Assembly (NCBI GenBank): GCA_016710135.1
Contig: JADJLM010000001.1
Span: 310,001 to 374,000 of the forward strand
Length of the DNA stretch: 64,000 nt
Source of the DNA: Nitrosomonas sp.
GTDB taxonomy: Bacteria > Pseudomonadota > Gammaproteobacteria > Burkholderiales > Nitrosomonadaceae
Direction of reading: 5' to 3'
In this document: piece by piece, positions 45,364 to 54,743 of the stretch
How the letters are laid out: every line of letters starts with the position of its first letter
Position numbering within the stretch: the stretch's first letter is position 1
Position numbers and translations under genes: made by a program
Notes under the pieces: model-generated
Seen by the model: the letters and a program-made list of their open reading frames with translations, nothing else
The model's database searches: none
What the model was told of the DNA's origin: nothing

Positions 45364-46965
45364 ATGGCATCTAAACGATTAGCTTATTTTGCTAAAACTG
45401 GATTAGGGTTACTGACGGTGTTTTTATGTGGACTACAAGGAGCATTACAAGCACACAACGTGGCATCTGTTGCAACTGTGAATCAAGTCAGTGATAGCCA
45501 TGAGATGGCTTCCAGCATGAATGTGACATTGGGTAAGTCAACCTTACTCCGACTTCCTTCAACAATTTCTAGAATATCGGTGGGTAATCCAAGTGTAGCG
45601 GACGTAACGTTAACTAGCGCCAACGAAGTTTATATTCTCGGAAAAATGATTGGCACCACGAATATCATTTTATGGCCCCGTAATGGTTCAACCCGGGTCG
45701 TAGATATTACGGTGCTAATGGACGCTGCTGCGCTTCAATCTAAGTTACAAGAGATCATGCCAGAAGAAACAGATATACATGTCAAAGCAGCCGGTGATTC
45801 TTTGGTGTTATCTGGAACCGTTTCCGATACGGTCAAGGTAGACCGTGCAGTAACATTAGCTGATACCTATGTTCGTACTTCAGTACTCGGCATGATGATG
45901 AGCATGCAAGGTAACGTTGGCCAAGGTGCAGCCGGCCAAGGGGGTCAGACCGGTATGCAAGGTATGCAGATTTTACGGCAAGGGCTACAACCCAATGAGG
46001 ATTCAGCAGGCGCCGGAGCGGGGTTAGGTAGTATCAAGATCGTCAACTTATTGCGTGTTCGCGATAATCAGCAAGTGATGCTTGAGGTGAAAGTAGCTGA
46101 AATTAACCGTACCTTGGCTGAGAAACTTGGGTTTGATTTTACGCGTGCTGCGAACAAGGCAGGGAGTGCCTGGACACAAATAATGGCAGGTGTGGCCGGC
46201 GGTGGGGCATTTAATCTGTTGATGGGAAAAAATCTAGGTGCAACGGTTAATCCTAATCTCAATCGGATCACCGATTTTACTGCCAGCGAGGGCACGGCGA
46301 TCCTCATGGATGCGGAGAAAAAGGATAATTTAGTAAAAGTCTTAGCAGAACCCAATATCGTGGCTATCAGTGGTCAGGAAGCCAGCTTTCTGGTGGGGGG
46401 CGAGATCATGATCCCGATTCCCAGCACTAATCAAGTAAGACTTTTACCCAAAGAATTTGGTATTGGTGTGCGATTTACCCCAACCGTGCTGGAAGAAGGC
46501 CGTATTCATCTCCGTGTCAGCCCAGAAGTATCTGAGTTGGTCAGTATTACCAATGTGGCTTCGACTGGATTGGGTCAGGTGTTAGCTATTCCAACTTTTA
46601 CCACGCGCCGCATCTCAACAACTGTGCAATTGAACGATGGTCAATCGCTTGCAATCGGCGGATTGTTACAGGATGACTTCAAAGAGCAAGTAAAACGCTT
46701 TCCAATGCTGGGTGAAGTGCCAATCTTAGGTGCATTGTTCCGCAGTAGCGATTTCCAAATGAAGAAAACGGAACTGATGGTCATTGTAACACCGCGACTC
46801 GTTAAACCACTGAATCATGATTATCAACTTCCTACCGATTCATTTGTGGCACCAGATCGGGGTGAATTCTTGATTCAAGGTCGGATGGAAAGTGCTTCTG
46901 AGCCAACTGTTCCACCTAGAAAGAATTATTTGCAGTATGACCAAGGTGGTTTTCAAATGAGATAA
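45364..46965 (+). CDS. cpaC: Tad secretin (CpaC/RcpA)
   Basis: The 533-residue outer-membrane secretin has a signal peptide and a pilus-type N-domain (KSTLLRLPSTISRISVGNPS). A BON-like segment (LVLSGTVSDTVKVDRAVTLA) and the secretin core (VKVLAEPNIVAISGQEASFL, then SLAIGGLLQDDFKEQVKRFP) follow. Between the N-domain and core is a Gln/Gly/Met-rich linker (residues about 178-205, GQGAAGQGGQTGMQGMQ). It forms the pore through which the Flp pilus passes. Confidence 0.93.
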   Translation: MASKRLAYFAKTGLGLLTVFLCGLQGALQAHNVASVATVNQVSDSHEMASSMNVTLGKSTLLRLPSTISRISVGNPSVADVTLTSANEVYILGKMIGTTNIILWPRNGSTRVVDITVLMDAAALQSKLQEIMPEETDIHVKAAGDSLVLSGTVSDTVKVDRAVTLADTYVRTSVLGMMMSMQGNVGQGAAGQGGQTGMQGMQILRQGLQPNEDSAGAGAGLGSIKIVNLLRVRDNQQVMLEVKVAEINRTLAEKLGFDFTRAANKAGSAWTQIMAGVAGGGAFNLLMGKNLGATVNPNLNRITDFTASEGTAILMDAEKKDNLVKVLAEPNIVAISGQEASFLVGGEIMIPIPSTNQVRLLPKEFGIGVRFTPTVLEEGRIHLRVSPEVSELVSITNVASTGLGQVLAIPTFTTRRISTTVQLNDGQSLAIGGLLQDDFKEQVKRFPMLGEVPILGALFRSSDFQMKKTELMVIVTPRLVKPLNHDYQLPTDSFVAPDRGEFLIQGRMESASEPTVPPRKNYLQYDQGGFQMR

Positions 46966-46975
46966 GGAGAAAAAA

Positions 46976-47294
46976 GTGAAGAATATTCGATTCAATATCA
47001 ACTACTTTGGCTGTTCGCTGGCAGTATTGACATTAATAGCGTGCGCACCGGTAACGCCAAGATTGGATGCACGGTTTGGGGATGCTGTTGGGTTTGCAAA
47101 GAGCGCAGCAAACGGCTAATCCGCAAGCATCTTTCAATCCAACAGCACCGGAAGGTATCAATGGACAGGCTGGAGATGCCATTTTTGATAATTATCGCGA
47201 TGGGTTTAGAAATCCTCAACCTCCGTTACGGGGTGTGATCGATGTCGGAACTTCCGGAGGCGGGGGAGGAAGGGGAACTCAAGGTACTAGATAG
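46976..47294 (+). CDS. Small tad-locus lipoprotein, interrupted by one apparent frameshift
   Basis: A GTG start at 46976 with AAGGAG gives a lipoprotein signal (LTLIACAPVTP, Cys 23). The frame then ends early. Removing one base from the GGGTTT stretch at 47090-47095 joins LDARFGDAVG to LQRAQQTANPQASFNPTAPE, INGQAGDAIFDNYRDGF and a Gly-rich tail, giving about 105 residues. This resembles the short lipoproteins that follow the secretin in betaproteobacterial tad loci and may take the place of RcpB/CpaD. Role inferred from position only. Confidence 0.75.
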
Positions 47295-47358
47295 TGATGG
47301 CATGAAATTGGCATTCTAGAAATTGAGTAGATTGTTAAACAAATGATTGACTAACCAA

Positions 47359-48630
47359 ATGTTCCCAATACGTAAAAAACTGCTGGTGTTAAGAAAGCAA
47401 CAGGGTGCTGTTGCAGTGATTGTAGCGTTGTCGATGGTGGGATTAATTGGATTTGTTGGCCTGGCACTTGATTTAGGTAAACTGTTTGTGGCTAAAACCG
47501 AGCTGCAGAACAGCGTAGATGCCTGTGCCTTGGCTGCGGCACGCGAACTAACTGGGGCCAATAGTAATCAACTCATCCTCGCTGAGGCGGCAGGAATTAC
47601 AACTGGCGAACGCCATCGGGTTTATTTTCAGGGGGAAGATATTACAATTTCTGGGGTTACGTTTGCTGTATCGCTCGTAGATGATTATCGATCCGCTTCC
47701 GATATCGATCCAGCTGAAGCGGTCGAGATGCGTTATGCTCGTTGTGAAGCTAATCGTGCTGATATTTTAAACTGGTTCATTCAGGTATTAAATCTTTTAC
47801 CTGGTGTGGATATTGATAGTCAAACAGTTGCTGCAAGCGCTATTGCGACACTATCACCTTCACAAGTTATTTCTTGTGCAATTCCTGTTGGGGTATGTAG
47901 CGATGACGTGCCACCGAGCACGCCTGTTGGTACCTGGTTGCAAAGTGTTTTGGGCCCACCGAAAGGCGGTAAAAAAGGTGAAACAGGAAATTTAACCGGA
48001 AATTTCATGTGGATTGATTACTCTCCTCCTGGTGGAGGTGCCTCAGAACTTGCAGGGCAGTTAACCGGGCCCGGAGTTTGTAGCTTGCCTGCTCAAGGGT
48101 CTCAAGTGGGTGAGGCCGGGGTTAAGTCCTCGCTAGCCAATGACTGGAATAGTCGATTCGGTATTAATCAAGGCAACGTCAAAGAAGGTGATGCTATCCC
48201 TGATTATAGTGGGTATGCCTATACAGAAGTCAACTGGCCATCTAAATTCAACGCATTAGCAGATTTTCAAAGTAAAAGGGGTGCAAATGCACCCTATCAA
48301 GGCGATGCGAGTACAGGGCTTAAAACGCATGGCACAGCGGTTGACGCGACATACCTGCAAGAGAATGGTGCAGATCGGCGCTTAGCAACGGTTGCTGTGG
48401 TAGATTGTGATGGCTTTACTAGCGGAACAACCGCACCCGTTCAAGCCTGGGCTTGTATATTAATGCTGCATCCGATTAATAACTCTCAGGGAGGTAGCGG
48501 AACGGGTGCAACACGCATGTATCTTGAGTATTTGGGTAGATCCAATGATACCGGAAGCCCCTGTGCGACTAATGGTGTACCAGCAGGACCTACTGGTATT
48601 GGTCCAATGGTTCCTGCTCTAGTGAGATAA
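47359..48630 (+). CDS. TadG-like pilus-associated protein
   Basis: The N-terminus has the TadE/G helix: KQQGAVAVIVALSMVGLIGF, followed by VGLALDLGKLFVAKTELQNS and DACALAAARELTG. A large, Cys- and Gly-containing extracytoplasmic part of about 350 residues follows (QVISCAIPVGVCSDDVPPST, AVVDCDGFTSG). It is probably a minor pseudopilin or adhesin-like component. No Shine-Dalgarno precedes the ATG at 47359; a TTG at 47347 would add four residues. Confidence 0.82.
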   Translation: MFPIRKKLLVLRKQQGAVAVIVALSMVGLIGFVGLALDLGKLFVAKTELQNSVDACALAAARELTGANSNQLILAEAAGITTGERHRVYFQGEDITISGVTFAVSLVDDYRSASDIDPAEAVEMRYARCEANRADILNWFIQVLNLLPGVDIDSQTVAASAIATLSPSQVISCAIPVGVCSDDVPPSTPVGTWLQSVLGPPKGGKKGETGNLTGNFMWIDYSPPGGGASELAGQLTGPGVCSLPAQGSQVGEAGVKSSLANDWNSRFGINQGNVKEGDAIPDYSGYAYTEVNWPSKFNALADFQSKRGANAPYQGDASTGLKTHGTAVDATYLQENGADRRLATVAVVDCDGFTSGTTAPVQAWACILMLHPINNSQGGSGTGATRMYLEYLGRSNDTGSPCATNGVPAGPTGIGPMVPALVR

Positions 48631-48635
48631 GTAAT

Positions 48636-49127
48636 ATGAATTTAATCAGAGGAAGTTCTTATTTAAAGCATGGTGGTAGGCGGACAATGGGGGGAGCTGC
48701 TGCTGTCGAGCTTGCTTTATTGCTGATCCCAATGCTAATTCTGATATTGGGTGTAGCGGAGTTTGGTCGTGCACTCTATCAATACAATACGTTAACTAAG
48801 GCAGTTAGAGATGCTGCGCGATATCTTTCACAATTCAATCCTAACGATGCTAGCGCCTATGATGAAGCAAAAGAAGATGCAATTTGTTTAGCCGTTTATG
48901 GCAGTTTAAGTTGTGGAGGTGAAGTGCTTGTCGCAGACTTGGTGCCGGATATGGTTTCTATTAACACGATTGCTGAAACATCGAGTGCTGGCGTGCCGAT
49001 TACCCTGGTTGAAGTAAGAATTACTGGGTTTATCTTTAATTTTATCCTTAATCCACTGATGTTCTTGGGTGGAGGGGATCAGTCCATTACTTTTGATGAT
49101 ATACGAGCCGTTATGAGGCAGTCATGA
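48636..49127 (+). CDS. tadE: TadE-like pseudopilin
   Basis: The 163-residue protein has a TadE pseudopilin helix: MGGAAAVELALLLIPMLILI with the conserved Glu at +5-like spacing, then EFGRALYQYNTLTKAVRDAA. It starts five bases after the TadG-like gene and overlaps the next TadE-like gene by four bases (ATGA), indicating coupled expression. Confidence 0.88.
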   Translation: MNLIRGSSYLKHGGRRTMGGAAAVELALLLIPMLILILGVAEFGRALYQYNTLTKAVRDAARYLSQFNPNDASAYDEAKEDAICLAVYGSLSCGGEVLVADLVPDMVSINTIAETSSAGVPITLVEVRITGFIFNFILNPLMFLGGGDQSITFDDIRAVMRQS

Positions 49128-49575
49128 AACTCATTTCACAATCTAACCTAAACCCTAAATTACCAGTTTGTTTTAATCAGCAGGGAATGGTAGCTGTTGA
49201 GTTTGCCTTAATTGCGATCATACTTTTTCATTTCTATTCGGTGCGATGGAGATGAGTAGAGCGTTATTTTATTGGAACACAGCGACGGAGGCGACTCGTC
49301 TGGGGGCACGTTTGGCTGTGGTATGCGATCAAGATGCCAGTGCAATCAAGACTAAAATGCAAGCGATGCTGGGTGTGCTCGAAGCCGACCAAATCAACGT
49401 AACGTACTCGCCCGACGGTTGCGATAGTAACTCTTGCCGATCTGTTACTGTAAGTATCAATGGGTTTAATTTTACTGCGCTGATACCGGTATTACCATTG
49501 AATATTCCGATGCCGTCTTTTTCGACGACATTACCGCGGGAAAGTATGGATAGCGCTAATCCAGATTGTACATAG
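49124..49575 (+). CDS. Second TadE/TadF-like pseudopilin, interrupted by one apparent frameshift
   Basis: The ATG at 49124 overlaps the preceding stop. The frame reads CFNQQGMVAVEFALIAIILF and then breaks. Adding one T to the T5 run at 49224-49228 continues SFLFGAMEMSRALFYWNTAT to 49575. The joined protein of about 150 residues has the QQGMVAVEFAL pseudopilin start and two cysteines near the middle (DGCDSNSC). It is probably a minor pilin. Confidence 0.82.
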
Positions 49576-49622
49576 TTATATTAGAACTAATTACCTAAAT
49601 TAATAGGTAGAGGAGTAATACA

Positions 49623-50786
49623 TTGAAAATCGCTACAATTGTACAAAACCAACAGTGTCTAAATGATATTCAGAAGTATTTGGCACAGGCGGGGTCATCG
49701 CATCCACTGGTTGGCATCACAGGAGGAGCGCAACAAATCTCTGCTGTAATTGAACAAGAACATCCTGATCTGTTATTGATCGAAGGGTTACGGTTGAATT
49801 CGGGGGAACAGCAAATCTTGAGTAAGGTTACGACGTGTTTCCCTGATATCGGGGTGATTATGTTATGTCCTCCTCAACCACAAGAGTTTTTACTTGAAGC
49901 CATGCGCGTTGGGGTGCGCGAAGTAGTACCCACGCCGATTGCCCAGAATGTTCTAATCGATGCGGTTGAACGTTTCCAACAACGAATGTTTCAATCAAAG
50001 GCGCCCATTCGACAAGGTAAAGTATTAGCCTTTATGCCTTGTAAGGGGGGGAGTGGGGCGACATTTCTTGCAAGTAATATGGCTTATGCACTTGCAGCAC
50101 TTGAGAACAAACGAGTAATTCTTATCGACTTTAATCTGCAATTTGGCGACGCATCACTTTTTGTACACGATGGTTCAGTCAAGACTTCAGTTGCAGATGT
50201 CGCGCGCCAGATTCAGCGATTGGATGGATCGTTCCTGTCTTCAAGTTTAATACAAGTATTACCTAATTTTGGGGTGCTCGCAGCACCGGATGAGCCGGAG
50301 AAAGCCGCGGAAATCAAGCTCGAACATGTTAAACCTTTATTGCAAGTGGCAATTAAGCATTACGATTTTGTCGTACTCGATATTGGTCGTTCCTTAGATA
50401 CGATTTCGATTCAATGTCTGGATCAAGCCGATTACCTTTTTCCAGTACTCCAGCAAACACTACCGTTTATTCGCGATGCGAAGCGCTTGATTAATACTTT
50501 CTTTTCCTTAGGCTACCCTGCTGAAAAAATACGGTTAATTGTCAATCGATACGATAAAAAAGATGAGATCACGCTTGCGGATGTCGCAAGTACCTTAAAG
50601 TTAGAAGTTTATAAGGCCATACCCAATGACTATAGCGTTGTTGCCGAATCAGTCAATCAAGGAATACCGGTTATTAAGCTAGCAAAACGAAGTTTAGTTG
50701 CGAAATCATTGCATGAGCTCGTTCAAGAAATGGCTCAGAGCTCAACCAGTAATAATTTGTTAAAAAAATTATTTGCATTTGGTTAG
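49623..50786 (+). CDS. cpaE: TadZ/CpaE ParA-like localisation ATPase
   Basis: The 387-residue protein has a receiver-like N-terminal domain (residues about 1-120) without a clear phospho-Asp pocket. A ParA/MinD-type domain follows with the deviant Walker A CKGGSGATFLASNMAYAL (A in place of the second Lys), usual for CpaE. It places the Tad machine at the cell pole. The start is TTG 49623 with an AGGAG upstream. Confidence 0.9.
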   Translation: MKIATIVQNQQCLNDIQKYLAQAGSSHPLVGITGGAQQISAVIEQEHPDLLLIEGLRLNSGEQQILSKVTTCFPDIGVIMLCPPQPQEFLLEAMRVGVREVVPTPIAQNVLIDAVERFQQRMFQSKAPIRQGKVLAFMPCKGGSGATFLASNMAYALAALENKRVILIDFNLQFGDASLFVHDGSVKTSVADVARQIQRLDGSFLSSSLIQVLPNFGVLAAPDEPEKAAEIKLEHVKPLLQVAIKHYDFVVLDIGRSLDTISIQCLDQADYLFPVLQQTLPFIRDAKRLINTFFSLGYPAEKIRLIVNRYDKKDEITLADVASTLKLEVYKAIPNDYSVVAESVNQGIPVIKLAKRSLVAKSLHELVQEMAQSSTSNNLLKKLFAFG

Positions 50787-50841
50787 CATCATAGATGCTG
50801 TGGATGATTAGAAGAAAGTTTAACTTATTGGAACCCTAATT

Positions 50842-52215
50842 ATGTCAATTCGAGATCGTCTTCAAGGGATAGGATCGAACCTAACAGCGACTGCGAGCCA
50901 AATTGCAGTCACTAAACCTAATCATTTTACGTCTTATGATAATGATGCATACCATGAGTTGAAGTCTCGGATACATCAGGCATTGCTCAATCGCATGGAT
51001 TTGGCAGTGATGGAAAGTCTGCCACAGGATCGATTATTGGTAGAGATTAAAGGCCTGGTAGAACGATTATTAATCGAAGAGCGTACGCCAATCAATGATA
51101 TCGAGAGATTACGCATTATTCAGGATATCCAGCACGAAGTACTGGGATTGGGGCCACTTGAACCATTACTGGTTGATCCGACGATTTCAGATATTTTGGT
51201 TAATACCCATCGTCAAGTTTATGTTGAACGCCGAGGGAAGTTAGAGCTTACTGATACCCAATTTGCCAATGAGGCACATTTAAGAAAAATTATCGATCGA
51301 ATCGTTTCTAGGGTGGGACGTAGAGTCGATGAGTCCAGCCCCATGGTCGATGCTCGATTGCCCGATGGTTCCCGCGTTAATGCGATTATACCGCCACTTG
51401 CGATTGATGGTGCTTTGTTATCGATCCGGCGGTTTGCAGTGATTCCGCTCAAGATAGAAGATTTGATTCGCAATAAATCAATGACTCAAGAAATGAGTGA
51501 GATTATTAGTGGTTTGGTTAAGGCAAAGTGCAGCATACTTATTTCGGGGGGCACCGGCAGCGGTAAAACAACGCTGCTGAATATCATGTCTGCTTATATT
51601 CCGCATTCTGAGCGAATTGTTACCATTGAAGACGCAGCCGAATTACAGTTACAGCAGCCTCATGTCGTGCGGTTGGAAACAAGACCTCCCAATGTTGAGG
51701 GTAAAGGAGAAGTTTCGCAACGTGCTTTGGTTCGAAACAGCTTACGGATGCGTCCTGATCGTATCATTATTGGCGAGGTGCGCGGTGCTGAGGCGATTGA
51801 TATGCTACAAGCGATGAATACTGGTCATGAAGGATCGATGGCTACAGTTCATGCAAATACTCCTCGAGATGCTTTAAGCCGGATTGAAAATATGGTTAGT
51901 ATGGCTGGCCTGAATTTACCCACTAAAGCAGTTCGGCATCAGATAAGCTCTGCCATTGTTGTAGTAATACAGGTTTCGCGATTATCGGATGGAAAACGTA
52001 AGTTAGTCAGTATCCAAGAAATTACTGGAATGGAGGGGGACGTCATTACCATGCAGGAAATCTATATATTTCAACAAACTGGCGTGGCAGCCGATGGGAC
52101 GGTGCAAGGTCATTTTAGAGCGACGGGGATAAGACCTAAATTTGCAGAACGCCTTAAGATATATGGTGCAGCACTTCGTGAAGAGTTATTCGATCCAACG
52201 CGTCGATATGAATAA
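50842..52215 (+). CDS. cpaF: Tad secretion ATPase (TadA/CpaF)
   Basis: The 457-residue type II/IV secretion ATPase shows Walker A ISGGTGSGKTTLLNIM, Walker B RPDRIIIGEVRGAEAIDML and the His box GHEGSMATVHANTP. It powers Flp pilus assembly from the cytoplasmic side. tadB follows directly. Confidence 0.95.
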   Translation: MSIRDRLQGIGSNLTATASQIAVTKPNHFTSYDNDAYHELKSRIHQALLNRMDLAVMESLPQDRLLVEIKGLVERLLIEERTPINDIERLRIIQDIQHEVLGLGPLEPLLVDPTISDILVNTHRQVYVERRGKLELTDTQFANEAHLRKIIDRIVSRVGRRVDESSPMVDARLPDGSRVNAIIPPLAIDGALLSIRRFAVIPLKIEDLIRNKSMTQEMSEIISGLVKAKCSILISGGTGSGKTTLLNIMSAYIPHSERIVTIEDAAELQLQQPHVVRLETRPPNVEGKGEVSQRALVRNSLRMRPDRIIIGEVRGAEAIDMLQAMNTGHEGSMATVHANTPRDALSRIENMVSMAGLNLPTKAVRHQISSAIVVVIQVSRLSDGKRKLVSIQEITGMEGDVITMQEIYIFQQTGVAADGTVQGHFRATGIRPKFAERLKIYGAALREELFDPTRRYE

Positions 52216-52224
52216 GGGGAAGTG

Positions 52225-53199
52225 ATGGATTATCTCTATTATCTTTATGTTGTGCTCGCTTTTCTCGCTGTAGTACTTTTTCTCGAGGGAGCTTACTTTA
52301 TCTGGCGATCGTATCAAGGTGCAGAAGCCAAACGGATTCAGAAGCGTCTTCAAGAGATTGCGGCGGGGTGGAACGATACCGCGAATGCATCGCTGGTCAG
52401 GCAACGGTTACTGAGTGACTCGCCATCATTACAAAAATGGTTACTTAAATTACCTCGTGTGCATATTTTAGACCGATTTCTGCTGCAATCCGGTATGTCA
52501 ATTATGGTCATGCAGTTTCTGGGGTATAGCCTATTGACGGGATTCGGAGGAATGGCGTTAGCGGCTTTATTAGGTTTTTCACCTGCTGTCATTCTATTAA
52601 GTATAGTCGTTGGGAGTTTAGTTCCCTACTTCTTTATGTTAAGAGCCAAACATAAACGGTTGAATACTATAGAACAGCAATTACCCGAAATAATCGACTT
52701 GATGTCTCGTGCGCTCAAAGCAGGTCATGCTTTTACCGGAGCATTACAAATGGCTGCAACCGAAGGGACAGAACCCGCTGCAGGCGAATTTCGGTTGGTA
52801 TTCGATGAAATCAATTTTGGCGTACCAATACAAAATGCGCTGATGAATCTTGCTAACCGAGTTCCAATTACCGATCTAAGTTATTTTGTCATTGCTGTTC
52901 TCATTCAACGTGAAAGTGGTGGTAACTTGGCGGAGTTGCTCGATAAAATCAGTAACTTGATTCGCGCAAGATTGAATCTATTAGGTCGCATTCGAGTACT
53001 TTCAGCAGAAGGGAAACTATCTGCATGGATTTTGTCCTGTATACCCTTTGTAATGGCCCTAATTCTCAACATTCTTAACCCAGGCTTTATGAGCATCTTA
53101 TGGACTGATCCAGTCGGACCGACCATTATCGCAATTGCGCTAGTAATGATGGTGGTTGGTATTTATGCGATGTCACGCATCATTAAAATTCATGTTTAA
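52225..53199 (+). CDS. tadB: Tad inner-membrane platform protein TadB
   Basis: The protein of about 324 residues has an N-terminal helix and a T2SSF domain (IEQQLPEIIDLMSRALKAGH, RESGGNLAELLDKISNLIR). Two C-terminal membrane helices follow (PFVMALILNILNPGFM, IAIALVMMVVGIYAM). AAGGGG precedes ATG 52225; a GTG at 52222 is also in frame. It pairs with TadC as the platform for CpaF. Confidence 0.93.
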   Translation: MDYLYYLYVVLAFLAVVLFLEGAYFIWRSYQGAEAKRIQKRLQEIAAGWNDTANASLVRQRLLSDSPSLQKWLLKLPRVHILDRFLLQSGMSIMVMQFLGYSLLTGFGGMALAALLGFSPAVILLSIVVGSLVPYFFMLRAKHKRLNTIEQQLPEIIDLMSRALKAGHAFTGALQMAATEGTEPAAGEFRLVFDEINFGVPIQNALMNLANRVPITDLSYFVIAVLIQRESGGNLAELLDKISNLIRARLNLLGRIRVLSAEGKLSAWILSCIPFVMALILNILNPGFMSILWTDPVGPTIIAIALVMMVVGIYAMSRIIKIHV

Positions 53200-53283
53200 T
53201 GTGTCACGACTGATGGGATAGTGATTAGTGAACATGATGAATTTATTGTTATCGATCATTCTGGTTTTAGGGGCATCTAAACT

Positions 53284-54229
53284 ATGATTTCTATGCAAAC
53301 TATTTTTCTGATTATGATTTTTCTCGCAGTGGCGGGAATTAGTTGGGCGATCATGATCATTTCATCCCCCCGTGCGACTAAAGCCCGTCTAAAGCAAATT
53401 AGTGACCATGATGATGCTTTATTAGATGGTTATAAAGCGGATGATGAATGGAAAGAAACCATCGTTAAATTATCAGAGCCGCTGGCAAAACTAGCTTTAC
53501 CCAGTGAAGAGTGGAAAATCAGCACTCCGTGCGCGTTTTATGCACGCAGGCTACCGTGGTAATGCAGCGCCAACAATTTACTTTGCGACTAAAACGTTTT
53601 TAGCTTTGCTCTTTCCTGGCTTCTTCTTTTTCTTTGCTGGGATTGGGCAGTTGCAACTGACTTCAGTGAATTTGACGTTAATCTTATTGATTTTTACTGC
53701 GATTGGATTCTATTTGCCTAATTTACTTTTGGCACGAAGGATTAAATTACGCCAACGAGAACTTTTTGAAAGCTTCCCTGATGCAATTGATTTGATGACC
53801 GTTTGCGTCGAAGCAGGGTTAGGATTAGATGCGGCTTTGGCGAAAGTGGGTGAAGAGATGGAATTGAGAAGTTCGATTCTCGCGGAAGAGATTCATTTGG
53901 TTGGCCTTGAATTACGGGCAGGTGCTTCTCGGGAGAAAGCGCTGCGTAATCTTGCTTTAAGAACGGGTGTCGAGGAAATCGAAGCGTTAGTTGCCATGTT
54001 GGTGCAAGCAGACCGTTTTGGAACAAGTACCGCTGATTCTCTGAGAGTCTACTCTGATACGTTGCGAACTAAACGCCGTTTACGGGCAGAAGAAGCCGCT
54101 GCAAAAATTGCACTAAAATTATTATTCCCACTTATTTTTTTTATTTTTCCCGCGTTGATGGTTGTGCTGCTGGGTCCAGCATTTATCAGTATTTATCGAA
54201 ACTTACTTCCAGCGTTGGCTGGACAATGA
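53284..54229 (+). CDS. tadC: Tad inner-membrane platform protein TadC, interrupted by one apparent frameshift
   Basis: The N-terminal frame (FLIMIFLAVAGISWAIMIIS) ends early after PSEEWK. Removing one A from the A4 run at 53515-53518 joins it to SALRARFMHAGYRGNAAPTI and the T2SSF domain (FPDAIDLMTVCVEAGLGLDA, LVQADRFGTSTADSLRVYSD). Final membrane helices end at 54229. The joined protein of about 314 residues has TadC length. It overlaps the next reading frame by four bases. Confidence 0.9.
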
Positions 54230-54240
54230 GGAGTTCTATC

Positions 54241-54741
54241 ATGCTGCATTGCTTGAGACAATTATTAAGTTTGGCTGTTTGTTTCTTATTATTGGTGGGA
54301 TGCGCAACACAATCAACTAACAGTCTGCTAACGGAAAGCGGCACGCCAGGCACAAAAAGGCAAATTGGGCCCGATTTGGTGAAACTATATTTGCAGGGCA
54401 AGAAATATCAAGAGAATGCAAAATATTCAGAAGCTATTTCAGCTTACGAGGCTATTTTAATAAAAGATCCTGATTTTGTTGAAGCGCATAATGGATTGGG
54501 TGTGATTTATTCGGTACAAGAGAAATTTGAACTTGCGTTACAACATTTGCAAACGGCAGTTAAACTTGCACCGCTTGCACCGCATCTTCATAACAATTTA
54601 GGCTATACCTATTTTCTGCTCGGGCAGGATGAGAAAGCAATCAAAGCGTTTGAGCAATCTTTATTTCTTGATCCAGAAAATGAGAGGGCACAGTTTAATT
54701 TAAACCTGGCCCATCAAAAAATATCAAAAAGCGGAGAATAG
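54241..54741 (+). CDS. tadD: TadD-like TPR lipoprotein
   Basis: The ATG at 54241 is favoured by GAGGAG upstream over an ATG at 54226 that overlaps tadC. A lipobox (LLLVGCATQS, Cys 21) is followed by three TPR units (YSEAISAYEAILIKDPDFVE, FELALQHLQTAVKLAP, EKAIKAFEQSLFLDPEN). TadD is needed for pilus function, probably as a pilotin-like factor for the secretin. Confidence 0.9.
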   Translation: MLHCLRQLLSLAVCFLLLVGCATQSTNSLLTESGTPGTKRQIGPDLVKLYLQGKKYQENAKYSEAISAYEAILIKDPDFVEAHNGLGVIYSVQEKFELALQHLQTAVKLAPLAPHLHNNLGYTYFLLGQDEKAIKAFEQSLFLDPENERAQFNLNLAHQKISKSGE

Positions 54742-54743
54742 CG

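Noticed and set aside
53233..53286. Small frame of about 18 codons between tadB and tadC overlapping the tadC start by four bases
   Set aside because: It is hydrophobic and coupled in position, but has no recognisable relative and is too short to support.
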